From Wenzhouxiangella sp. (lineage in GTDB: Bacteria; Pseudomonadota; Gammaproteobacteria; Xanthomonadales; Wenzhouxiangellaceae): a DNA stretch of 21,244 nucleotides. The notes below the pieces were generated by a model. It had not been told where the DNA came from. It worked only from the letters and a program-made list of their open reading frames with translations, and searched no databases. The DNA is taken from the NCBI GenBank assembly GCA_007116585.1, contig SKIE01000019.1, positions 1 through 21,244 of the forward strand. The letters are read 5' to 3'. Below are positions 14,516 to 21,244 of this stretch, piece after piece. The position numbers and the translations under genes were made by a program. Positions within the stretch are counted from its first letter, which is position 1; every line of letters begins with the position of its first letter.

Positions 14516-16327
14516 GTGTCCATGGACCTGCTGATTGCGCTGGGTATTTTGGCCGTGATGCTGGCCTTGTTCGTCAGCAACCGCTGGCGCCTGGACCTCG
14601 TGGCGGTTATGGGGCTGCTGGCGCTGGTCTTGAGCGGGGTGATCACCACCTCGGAGGCCGTGGCCGGGTTTGCCGACCCGGTCGTGTTGATGATTGCCGG
14701 CTTGTTCGTGGTCGGCGCCGGGTTGTTCAAGACCGGCGTCGCCGATGCCATCGGCCATCGGGTCGAAGCCCTGGCCGGAACCAGCACCGTGCGCCTGACC
14801 GCAGTGATCATGCTGGTCACGGCCGTGTTGTCGGGGCTGCTCAGCTCGACCGGGACGGTGGCCGTGATGCTGCCGGTGGTGCTGGCTATCGCCCGGCGAC
14901 GCCGGATCAACTCCTCGCGCCTGCTCATGCCGGTGGCCTATGCTGCCTTGCTCGGCGGGATGATGACCTTGATCGGCACGCCGCCCAACCTGATTGTCAG
15001 CGGCCAGCTCGAGCAGTCCGGCCTGGACGGTTTCGGGTTTTTTTCCTTTACCGCGCCGGGGCTGGTGATGCTGCTGGTCGGCATGGCCTACATGCTGTTG
15101 CTCGGCCCGCTTCTGGTCCCGGATCGCCGGGAGGCCGCGGGCGCGGGCGACAATAGAGGACCGGAGTGGACCGAGCTGTTTCGCCAGTATGGTCTTGAAG
15201 AGCAGCTGCAGCACCTGCACGTACCGCTCGGGTCGCTGCTGGCTTCGGCCGACGTCAGCAGCAGCGAGTTGCGCTCGCGCTTCGGCGTGACCGTGCTGGC
15301 GGTGGCCTCGACCACGCCGCGCGGTCGTTTCGTGCGCAAGGCCGAGCCCGGCACCATGATCCGCAACGAGGACGATCTCTACGTGGTCGGTGCGGCTGAG
15401 GCCATCGCCGGCATTGTTGACCGCTTTGGCCTGCGCGTGGTGGCCGAACGTGCCGAACTGCCGGCCTCGCTGCTGCTGGTCGATGCCGTGGTCCCGCCGC
15501 GTTCGCCCTTCATCGGGCGCACCCTGCGTCAGTTGCGCCTGCACAGCGGGGCCGGCGTGACCGTGCTGGCCCAGCGCGCGGCGGGTTCGGAAGCCGTGTC
15601 ACTGGACCTGGATCGATCGCTGCACACAGGTGATGCACTGCTGCTCACCGGCAGCCCCAAGGCGCTGCAGCGCACGGCCCGCTCGCGCCACGATTTGATC
15701 CTGCTTGAAGATCTGCAGGAAGACGGCAGTGGGCGCGCCCATCTGGCGCCGGTGGCCATCACGATCATGCTCGCAATGATGCTGACCATGACCTTGGGTC
15801 TGGTCGACAACGTTATCGCCGTGCTGCTGGCCGCCGTGGCCCTGATTTTGACTCGCTGCGTCAATGTCGAGGAAGCCTATCGCAGCATCAACTTCGAGGC
15901 CGTGGTGCTGATTGCCGCGATCCTGCCGATGGCCACCGCGCTGGACAAGACCGGTGGGCTGGCCATGGCGGCCGATGCGCTGATGGCGACCACCGGGCCG
16001 TTCGGGCCGCTGGCGGTCATGGCGGTGCTGTTCGTGTTCACCGCGGGTTTGAGCCAGGTGGTTTCCAATACCGCGACCACCGTGCTGGTTGCCCCCATCG
16101 CCCTGCAGGCGGCCCTGGCCCTGGAGGTCAGCCCGTATGCCATGCTCATGGCCGTGGCCATTGCCGCCTCCAGCGCGTTTGCCACGCCCGTGGCCTCGCC
16201 GGTCAATACCCTGGTGTTGAGCGCCGGCGGCTACCGCTTTCTGGATTTCGTGCGCGTCGGCGTGCCGCTGCAGGTCCTGATGCTGATCGCCACCCTGATC
16301 GCCGTGCCGCTGCTGTTTCCGCTGTAA
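14516..16327 (+). CDS. SLC13/DASS-type anion permease with two RCK_C (TrkA_C) domains
   Basis: This is a 603-residue inner-membrane transporter. Hydrophobic segments cover residues 4-125 and 135-200. Two RCK_C-like cytosolic domains follow at about 235-300 and 310-395, then further membrane segments at about 410-600. The family repeat signatures are visible: STGTVAVMLP (111-120), IGTPPN (153-158) and SNTATTVLVAP (517-527). Such proteins move sulfate, dicarboxylates or other anions, often with Na+; the substrate cannot be read from sequence. The start may be the GTG at 14516 or the ATG at 14522; neither has a clear ribosome-binding site, so coupling with the HD-GYP gene 12 bp upstream is likely. 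It precedes arsR by 81 bp, but lies upstream of the ArsR-type operator and so is probably not part of the arsenic operon. Confidence 0.93.
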   Translation: MSMDLLIALGILAVMLALFVSNRWRLDLVAVMGLLALVLSGVITTSEAVAGFADPVVLMIAGLFVVGAGLFKTGVADAIGHRVEALAGTSTVRLTAVIMLVTAVLSGLLSSTGTVAVMLPVVLAIARRRRINSSRLLMPVAYAALLGGMMTLIGTPPNLIVSGQLEQSGLDGFGFFSFTAPGLVMLLVGMAYMLLLGPLLVPDRREAAGAGDNRGPEWTELFRQYGLEEQLQHLHVPLGSLLASADVSSSELRSRFGVTVLAVASTTPRGRFVRKAEPGTMIRNEDDLYVVGAAEAIAGIVDRFGLRVVAERAELPASLLLVDAVVPPRSPFIGRTLRQLRLHSGAGVTVLAQRAAGSEAVSLDLDRSLHTGDALLLTGSPKALQRTARSRHDLILLEDLQEDGSGRAHLAPVAITIMLAMMLTMTLGLVDNVIAVLLAAVALILTRCVNVEEAYRSINFEAVVLIAAILPMATALDKTGGLAMAADALMATTGPFGPLAVMAVLFVFTAGLSQVVSNTATTVLVAPIALQAALALEVSPYAMLMAVAIAASSAFATPVASPVNTLVLSAGGYRFLDFVRVGVPLQVLMLIATLIAVPLLFPL

Positions 16328-16380
16328 ATCCCGATTTGCCGGCATGGTGCGCGAGTGTTTTTGCGGCAGATCAATTCATC

Positions 16381-16408
16381 ATTTCAATAATTCTTGTAAT
16401 ATTGAAAT
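16381..16408. promoter_or_regulatory. ArsR-type operator (inverted repeat) abutting the arsR start codon
   Basis: Perfect 9-bp arms ATTTCAATA (16381-16389) and TATTGAAAT (16400-16408) flank a 10-bp spacer, in an AT-rich pocket inside GC-rich DNA. A -10-like TGTAAT (16395-16400) lies within it. The repeat ends directly at the ATG at 16409, leaving no room for a ribosome-binding site, so the mRNA may be leaderless or nearly so. Autorepression by ArsR is the natural reading. Confidence 0.75.
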
Positions 16409-16747
16409 ATGGACGCTCAAATCGCGCTGAAAGTCTTCGATGCACTGGCTTGCCAGGCCCGATTCGACATCTATCGCCTACTCATCCGTCGTCGGCCTCA
16501 GGGGCTGATCGCCGGCGAGCTGGCGCGCGTCATGGATATGGCGCCGAGCAACCTGTCCTTTCACCTGAAGCATCTGGTTCATGCTGGCCTGCTCGATGTC
16601 CAGCAGGAAGGCCGTTGCCAGCGCTATACCGCCAATCTGTCGCGCATGCAGGCGCTGCTCGGTTTTCTCTCTGACGAGTGCTGCAGCGACAGCCTGGAAG
16701 CCTGCGAGCCGGCCACAGTCGAAGCGCTTGCGATCCTGAGCACCTGA
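16409..16747 (+). CDS. arsR: ArsR-family As(III)-responsive repressor
   Basis: The 112-residue winged-helix regulator has a recognition helix near residues 44-57 (MAPSNLSFHLKHL) and a wing near 62-74. The C-terminal cysteines Cys91-Cys92 and Cys99 (ECCSDSLEAC) match the CC-xn-C arrangement that binds As(III) in the Acidithiobacillus ferrooxidans type of ArsR (Cys95, 96 and 102), rather than the CxC of the E. coli plasmid type. It should repress its own operon and release DNA on binding arsenite or antimonite. A perfect inverted repeat ends exactly at its start codon. No Shine-Dalgarno sequence precedes the ATG. arsD follows after 29 bp. Confidence 0.95.
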   Translation: MDAQIALKVFDALACQARFDIYRLLIRRRPQGLIAGELARVMDMAPSNLSFHLKHLVHAGLLDVQQEGRCQRYTANLSRMQALLGFLSDECCSDSLEACEPATVEALAILST

Positions 16748-16776
16748 TGCACTCTCAACCATGAAAGAGGATTCCC

Positions 16777-17130
16777 ATGAACAAGATCGAAATCTTTGAC
16801 CCCGCCATGTGCTGCAGCAGCGGCGTGTGTGGCACTGATCCCGAACAGGCCTTGATCGACATGGCCGCCGACGTGGCCTGGGCGCGCGAGCAGGGCGCTG
16901 AGATCACCCGCCACAACCTGGCCAACGATCCCGGGGCCTTCGTTGCCAACGAAACCGTCAAAAAGTTCATCGGCATTCGCGGCCAGAAAGGCCTGCCCCT
17001 GCTGCTGATCGATGGCGGAATCGTGCTCTCCGGTCGCTACCCAAATCGGGCTGAACTGACCGAACTGTGCGGTCTCGAGCCGGCCGAAGACGGTCCGATG
17101 TGCTCTTTGACCGCTCCGTGCTGCGGCTGA
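16777..17130 (+). CDS. arsD: ArsD arsenite metallochaperone
   Basis: This 117-residue protein matches ArsD in length and sequence. It keeps the Cys12-Cys13 and Cys18 triad (MCCSSGVCG), the site known in E. coli ArsD to receive As(III) and pass it to ArsA. Further cysteines are Cys98, Cys109 and a C-terminal pair Cys115-Cys116, like the vicinal pairs seen in other ArsD proteins. AAAGAGGA precedes the ATG at good spacing. It lies between arsR and arsA in one operon. Confidence 0.96.
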   Translation: MNKIEIFDPAMCCSSGVCGTDPEQALIDMAADVAWAREQGAEITRHNLANDPGAFVANETVKKFIGIRGQKGLPLLLIDGGIVLSGRYPNRAELTELCGLEPAEDGPMCSLTAPCCG

Positions 17131-17183
17131 GCAGATCAACGACCACCAACAACAGCAATCACTCGACACGCAAGGATTTGACC

Positions 17184-18968
17184 ATGCAGTTTCTCGACCA
17201 TCCACCGCGCTTTTTCTTTTTTACCGGCAAGGGTGGGGTGGGCAAGACCTCGATTGCCTGTGCCTCAGCCATTGGCCTGAGTCGCCAGGACAAGCGCGTC
17301 CTGCTGGTCAGCACCGACCCGGCCTCCAACGTCGGCCAGGTGTTCGGTCAGGAAATCGGTAACCGGGTCGTGCAGCTGGAAGCGGTCCCGGGCTTGTCTG
17401 CCCTGGAAATTGACCCGCAGGCGGCGGCTCAAGCCTATCGTGATCGCATCATCGGCCCGGTTCGCGGCGTCTTGCCCGATGAGATCGTGCGCGGCATGGA
17501 AGAGCAGCTGTCCGGCGCCTGCACCACGGAGATCGCCGCTTTTGACGAGTTCACCGAGCTGCTCACCGACACTGATCTGACGCGCGATTTTGACCATATC
17601 GTCTTCGATACCGCGCCGACCGGCCATACCATCCGTCTGCTGCAGCTGCCGGGTGCCTGGAGCGGCTTTCTCGAAGCCGGCAAGGGGGATGCCTCCTGCC
17701 TGGGCCCGCTGGCCGGGCTGGAAAAGCAGAAACAGCAGTACGCGGCGGCCGTGGCGGCCCTGTCTGATGCCGACCGCACCCGACTGGTGTTGGTGGCCCG
17801 CGCGCAGGCCTCGACGCTGCGCGAGGTGGCCCGCACTTTTGGTGAGCTGGCCGATATTGGCATTCAACGCCAATACCTGTTGATCAACGGCCTGCTGCCG
17901 AGGGCCGAGGCCGAATCCGACCCGATTGCCGCAGCCATCCACGCCCGCGAGCAGCTGGCCCTGGCCGGTCTGCCCGAAGTGCTCAAAAATCTGCCCCAGG
18001 ACCGGATCGCGCTGAAACCGCACAACCTGGTCGGATTAGATGCACTGGCCGCCATGCTCGATGAGACGGATGCTGCAAGCGCTCAAGGCGTTCCTGAAGC
18101 GATACCCGAGCTTGATGCGCCCGTGCTCTCAGACCTGGTCGACGAACTCGCTGAAAAAGGCCATGGCTTGATCATGCTGATGGGCAAGGGCGGGGTCGGC
18201 AAGACCACCCTGGCGGCTGCCCTGGCCGTGGATCTGGCCGAGCGGGGCCATCCGGTGCACCTGACCACTTCAGATCCGGCCGCCCATCTGACCGAAACCC
18301 TGGCCGCTGAGCTGGATCATCTGGAAGTCAGCCGCATCGACCCGCGGTCCGAGACCGAGCGCTATCGCGAGCAGGTCCTCAAGACCAAGGGTGCGAAGCT
18401 GGACGAGCAGGGCCGGGCCATGCTGGAGGAAGACCTGCGCTCGCCGTGTACGGAAGAAATTGCGGTGTTTCAGGCCTTCTCGCGCATCATCCGCGAGGCC
18501 GGCAAGAAGTTTGTGGTCATGGATACCGCCCCGACCGGCCATACCCTGTTATTGCTGGACGCCACTGGTGCCTATCATCGAGAGATTGCGCGACAGCTCG
18601 GTGACAAGGGCGGTCATTTCACCACGCCGATGATGCAGCTGCAGGATCCTGATCGGACCCAGGTATTACTGGTGACCCTGGCCGAGACTACTCCGGTCCT
18701 GGAAGCGGAGCGACTGCAGCAAGACCTGCGCCGTGCCGGTATCGAACCCTGGGCCTGGGTGATCAACAACAGTCTGGCGGCCACCGATACTCGCTCGCCA
18801 CTGCTACAGCGTCGTGCAGTGACGGAGCTGGCCGAAATCACTGCGGTGCGCGAGCGTCACGCGCGCCGATACGCGGTGGTCCCTTTGCAGCGCCATGAGC
18901 CAGTGGGGGTTGAGGCGCTGCGCTTGCTGGTCAGAGGGGAGGCGAGCCTCAGTGACTCGCCGGCGTGA
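17184..18968 (+). CDS. arsA: ArsA arsenite-activated ATPase, tandem A1-A2
   Basis: I chose the ATG at 17184 (594 residues), preceded by AAGGA; upstream in-frame codons overlap arsD and look non-coding. Two homologous halves each carry a deviant Walker A GKGGVGKT (15-22 and 334-341) and the ArsA signature DTAPTGHT (142-149 and 447-454). The metal-site cysteines Cys113 (GACTTE), Cys172 and Cys422 (SPCTEE) fall at the same residue numbers as in the E. coli R773 protein. It should hydrolyse ATP to drive arsenite efflux, taking As(III) from ArsD. ArsA classically partners with ArsB, but the only pump visible here is Acr3, encoded on the converging arm. Its stop lies 4 bp from the stop of the converging Usp gene. 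Confidence 0.96.
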   Translation: MQFLDHPPRFFFFTGKGGVGKTSIACASAIGLSRQDKRVLLVSTDPASNVGQVFGQEIGNRVVQLEAVPGLSALEIDPQAAAQAYRDRIIGPVRGVLPDEIVRGMEEQLSGACTTEIAAFDEFTELLTDTDLTRDFDHIVFDTAPTGHTIRLLQLPGAWSGFLEAGKGDASCLGPLAGLEKQKQQYAAAVAALSDADRTRLVLVARAQASTLREVARTFGELADIGIQRQYLLINGLLPRAEAESDPIAAAIHAREQLALAGLPEVLKNLPQDRIALKPHNLVGLDALAAMLDETDAASAQGVPEAIPELDAPVLSDLVDELAEKGHGLIMLMGKGGVGKTTLAAALAVDLAERGHPVHLTTSDPAAHLTETLAAELDHLEVSRIDPRSETERYREQVLKTKGAKLDEQGRAMLEEDLRSPCTEEIAVFQAFSRIIREAGKKFVVMDTAPTGHTLLLLDATGAYHREIARQLGDKGGHFTTPMMQLQDPDRTQVLLVTLAETTPVLEAERLQQDLRRAGIEPWAWVINNSLAATDTRSPLLQRRAVTELAEITAVRERHARRYAVVPLQRHEPVGVEALRLLVRGEASLSDSPA

Positions 18969-18972
18969 GCTC

Positions 18973-19782
18973 TCAGTCTTTTCGTTCTGATGCGGGCACC
19001 AGCAGCACCGGCCGATGGGCCCGGTGACAGACTGCTTCGGCGGTGCTGCCCAGCAGCAATTCGCCGATCGCGCTGCGTCCACGCTTGCCGAGTACGGTCA
19101 GATCGGCCGGCAGGCTTCGGGCCCGCTCCGAGACTAGCCGGCGGGGGTCACCGGCCTCGATCAGCGTCTCGAGCCCGGTCACTTGCCCTGCCAGGGTTTT
19201 TAACTGTTGTTCGGCATCGACGCGTTCGCCATCTGAATGCTCAGCATCGCGCACGACCCGCAGCGCCACCTTGCGCTGAAAATGCTCGACCAGTTCGACA
19301 AACAGCCGTTCGGCGTTTGCAGCCTGGTCGGATCCGTCCGTGGCCAGCAGCAGGGTGCGATGGTCCGAGATGGGGTTTTCAACGATCGGTTCCAGCCACA
19401 ATGGCGTGCGGGTCAGACGGGCGGTGTCAAGTGCGGTCGAGCCCAGCAGCAGATCGTGCATGCGACCGTGGCCGTGACTGCCGACCAGCAGCAGGTCGGC
19501 GTTGATCCGGCGGGCGATATCGGTCAGCTCACGTCCCGGCGAGCCGGTGTGAAGCTCAAAAGCCGTCTGCAAACCGAACTCGGCAACCGACCGGCTTTCT
19601 TCCTCCAGGCGCTCCTGGTAGTGGGCCTGGTGGGTGACGGCCGGGGCCGCCGGGTAACGGCTTTCCTGCACGTGTACCAGGGTCGCCCGGCGCGCCCCAA
19701 GCGAGTGCAGTCCGGCGAGCCGGTCGCGCAGCAGCGGCCAGGCCGAAGAAAAATCGATGGCGACGAGCACGTGTTCGAACAT
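18973..19782 (-). CDS. Tandem-domain universal stress protein (UspA family)
   Basis: This is a 269-residue protein with two Usp domains (about 1-131 and 140-265). Both end in the ATP-binding type motif: GSHGHG...LLLGST (101-116) and GKRGRS...LLLGST (232-247), so both halves may bind nucleotide. It is the last gene of the acr3 arm. Its start lies 2 bp after the stop of the CC-motif gene, and the ribosome-binding site AAAGGAG sits inside that gene's last codons. Co-expression with arsenite efflux suggests a stress-tolerance role; its precise action is unknown. Confidence 0.93.
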   Translation of the reverse strand: MFEHVLVAIDFSSAWPLLRDRLAGLHSLGARRATLVHVQESRYPAAPAVTHQAHYQERLEEESRSVAEFGLQTAFELHTGSPGRELTDIARRINADLLLVGSHGHGRMHDLLLGSTALDTARLTRTPLWLEPIVENPISDHRTLLLATDGSDQAANAERLFVELVEHFQRKVALRVVRDAEHSDGERVDAEQQLKTLAGQVTGLETLIEAGDPRRLVSERARSLPADLTVLGKRGRSAIGELLLGSTAEAVCHRAHRPVLLVPASERKD

Positions 19783-19784
19783 GA

Positions 19785-20114
19785 TCAGGCTCCTTTGGAA
19801 GCGGCTTGATTGGCCGCGGTTTCAAGGCCGGCACCGTCTACGAACAGGCGTTTCCAGCCGAGCAGGGATTCCAGCCGCACGTGCAGCGTGGCGCTCGGGG
19901 GCATCTGCCGGGAAACGTAGACGACCACGTCGGCGATTGCGAGGCGGTGGTAGTGCTCCGGCGCGCGCGGCTGGCCGCGTTCAACCACCGGCACCAGGGC
20001 CTGGCCGCCGCAGCAGCCCTGGCGCGGAGAGGGACGAATCATCAGTGCGCCGTCGTGCTTGCCCAGCCAGGCGCGGGCGTCCGGGTCGACCTGGACTGCC
20101 GGCGTGTCGTTCAT
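19785..20114 (-). CDS. Small CC-motif protein linked to arsenite efflux (resembles the 'CC/Se motif' family)
   Basis: This 109-residue cytosolic protein has a vicinal pair Cys34-Cys35 in RPSPRQGCCGGQAL, its most striking feature, plus His54 and His56 and no other cysteine. From memory it resembles a family annotated as CC/Se motif (seleno)proteins, in which selenocysteine can replace the first Cys; that assignment needs a profile search. The ATG at 20114 overlaps the acr3 stop in an ATGA arrangement, which fixes the start and shows translational coupling. A much longer in-frame reading into acr3 is a shadow. A Cys pair made with an arsenite pump suggests As(III) binding or redox work, which is inference. 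Confidence 0.8.
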   Translation of the reverse strand: MNDTPAVQVDPDARAWLGKHDGALMIRPSPRQGCCGGQALVPVVERGQPRAPEHYHRLAIADVVVYVSRQMPPSATLHVRLESLLGWKRLFVDGAGLETAANQAASKGA

Positions 20115-21214
20115 GGGCTGGCGCCGGCGGTCGCGGCCGGAAAATGACCGCGCGTGCGATTGGCGATGCGGACCAGGGCCAGCATCAGCGGCACCTCGAC
20201 CAGCACCCCGACCACGGTCGCCAGGGCCGCACCCGACTGCAGGCCGAAAATGGCGATGGCGGCGGCCACGGCCAGCTCGAAGAAGTTGCTGGCCCCGATC
20301 ATGGCGCCCGGAGCGGCCACGTTGTGCGGGATCTTCCAGGCCTTGGCCCAGCCGTAGGCGATAAAGAAGATCAGCACGGTCTGGATGGTCAGCGGAACGG
20401 CGATCAGCAGGATGTGCAGCGGGTTGTTCAGGATCACCTCGCCCTGGAAGGCGAACAGCAGCACCAGGGTGATGATCAGCCCAATCGGCGTGACCGGCCC
20501 GATGCGTTTCATGAACACGTTGTCGAACCATTCGATGCCGTGCTTGCGGATGATCCAGACGCGCGTGGCATAGCCGGCCGCCAGCGGGATGACGATGTAG
20601 AGCAGCACCGACAGCGCCACCGTATCCCACGGCACTTCAATGTCGGAGATGCCGAGCAGGAAGACCACGATGGGAGCGAAGGCGAACAGCATGATCAGGT
20701 CGTTGAGCGCGACCTGGACCAGGGTGTAGGCGGCATCACCCCGGGTCAGGTAGCTCCATACGAACACCATGGCTGTACACGGGGCTGCACCGAGCAAAAT
20801 GGCGCCGGCCAGGTATTCCCGGGCCAGGTCTTCCGGGATCAAAGGCCGGAATACGATCATCAGGAAGAAGTAGCTGATCAGGAACATTGAAAACGGCTTG
20901 ATCAGCCAGTTGACCGTCGTGGTGACCACCAGCCCCTTGGGCTGCCGGCGCACGCCGACAATGGCGCCGAAGTCGATCTGCACCATCATCGGGAAGATCA
21001 TGGCCCAGATCAGGATCGCGACCGGGATGGACACATTGGCGTACTCGAACCGGGCCAGGGTTTCCGGCACGGCCGGCAAAAACTGCCCCAGCAGAATCCC
21101 CAGTACGATGGCCAGCGCCACCCAGACGGTCAGGTAGCGTTCGAACAGGCCCATGCCGGAGCGGATGTCCGGATCGGCTTCCGGTTCCGGGGTGCGTTCG
21201 GTAAATTCAGTCAT
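20111..21214 (-). CDS. acr3: Acr3-type arsenite efflux permease
   Basis: The 367-residue protein has about ten membrane helices and belongs to the BASS-superfamily Acr3 group, not ArsB. The conserved cysteine (Cys146 in LGAAPCTAMVFVWSYLT) and the late glutamate (Glu339 in VLVEVP) correspond to residues shown to be essential in characterised Acr3 proteins. The pair ASNFFELAVA (308-317) is also typical. It exports As(OH)3 or arsenite across the inner membrane. The first 20 residues are acidic and soluble; Met21 is an alternative start. Only 30 bp upstream lie in the window, so its promoter and any ArsR site are mostly out of view. It heads the minus-strand arm acr3/CC protein/Usp, which converges on arsRDA. 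Confidence 0.96.
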   Translation of the reverse strand: MTEFTERTPEPEADPDIRSGMGLFERYLTVWVALAIVLGILLGQFLPAVPETLARFEYANVSIPVAILIWAMIFPMMVQIDFGAIVGVRRQPKGLVVTTTVNWLIKPFSMFLISYFFLMIVFRPLIPEDLAREYLAGAILLGAAPCTAMVFVWSYLTRGDAAYTLVQVALNDLIMLFAFAPIVVFLLGISDIEVPWDTVALSVLLYIVIPLAAGYATRVWIIRKHGIEWFDNVFMKRIGPVTPIGLIITLVLLFAFQGEVILNNPLHILLIAVPLTIQTVLIFFIAYGWAKAWKIPHNVAAPGAMIGASNFFELAVAAAIAIFGLQSGAALATVVGVLVEVPLMLALVRIANRTRGHFPAATAGASP

Positions 21215-21244
21215 TGCGTTCTCTGGATTGGATTGGCTGTTCGA

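Noticed and set aside
14012..15544. 510-codon minus-strand open frame
   Set aside because: It is rich in His, Gln, Gly and Arg, typical of the antisense frame of GC-rich genes, and lies opposite the HD-GYP receiver and the SLC13 permease.
16336..16674. Alternative plus frame over arsR
   Set aside because: The ArsR frame has a winged-helix motif and As(III)-binding cysteines; the alternative has neither.
17067..17183. 39-codon N-terminal extension of ArsA into arsD
   Set aside because: The ATG at 17184 has a Shine-Dalgarno sequence and places the three metal-site cysteines at the numbers known for R773 ArsA.
20115..20630. 172-codon N-terminal extension of the small CC-motif protein
   Set aside because: It lies entirely within acr3 in another frame; the ATGA overlap gives a natural start.
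19757..20890. 377-codon plus-strand open frame over the acr3 arm
   Set aside because: Low-complexity Arg/Gly/His/Gln/Asp composition opposite three well-supported minus-strand genes.

Overview
The window is GC-rich and densely coded, with short intergenic gaps and overlapping gene ends. The gene content (an M13 peptidase, several multi-domain signalling proteins, a DevBCA-type exporter and arsenic resistance genes) suggests a Gammaproteobacterium, perhaps of the Chromatiales/Xanthomonadales/Wenzhouxiangellaceae type. That placement is an inference from style; no rRNA or marker gene is present to confirm it. I see no tRNA, rRNA, CRISPR array, transposase or integrase.

Region 1 (1-4055, minus strand): a membrane hybrid histidine kinase (MASE2-GAF-HisKA-HATPase-REC-REC) lies 66 bp upstream of an M13-family metallopeptidase that runs off the left edge.

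Region 2 (4233-9738, plus strand, divergent from the kinase): a tight four-gene operon. It encodes a DevB-type periplasmic adaptor, a DevC-type permease, a DevA-type ABC ATPase carrying an extra C-terminal GAF domain, and a protein joining a cyclic-nucleotide-binding domain to a patatin/NTE-type lipid hydrolase. The GAF domain has a near-complete NKFDE-type motif, and the CNB domain has the expected phosphate-binding residues. This looks like a lipid or amphiphile export module with cyclic-nucleotide inputs, and it is the most interesting part of the window.

Region 3 (9726-12459, minus strand): an operon of a class III nucleotide cyclase preceded by HisKA-like helices and a receiver, a single-domain DivK-like response regulator, and a DUF3307 membrane protein. 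Region 4 (about 12671-14503, plus strand): a DUF3391/HD-GYP/receiver protein diverging from the cyclase, whose coding seems to begin upstream of the first ATG. Regions 1-4 thus bring together phosphorelay, cNMP and c-di-GMP-type domains around one exporter. An SLC13-type permease with two RCK_C/TrkA_C domains follows (14516-16327).

Region 5 (16381-21214): an arsenic locus in two convergent arms. The plus arm is an arsR-arsD-arsA operon with an inverted-repeat operator abutting the arsR start codon. The minus arm is acr3, a small CC-motif protein and a tandem universal stress protein, joined by overlapping or near-touching stop and start codons. ArsD would hand As(III) to ArsA, and Acr3 is the only arsenite efflux pump seen. 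No arsC-like reductase is visible in the window.
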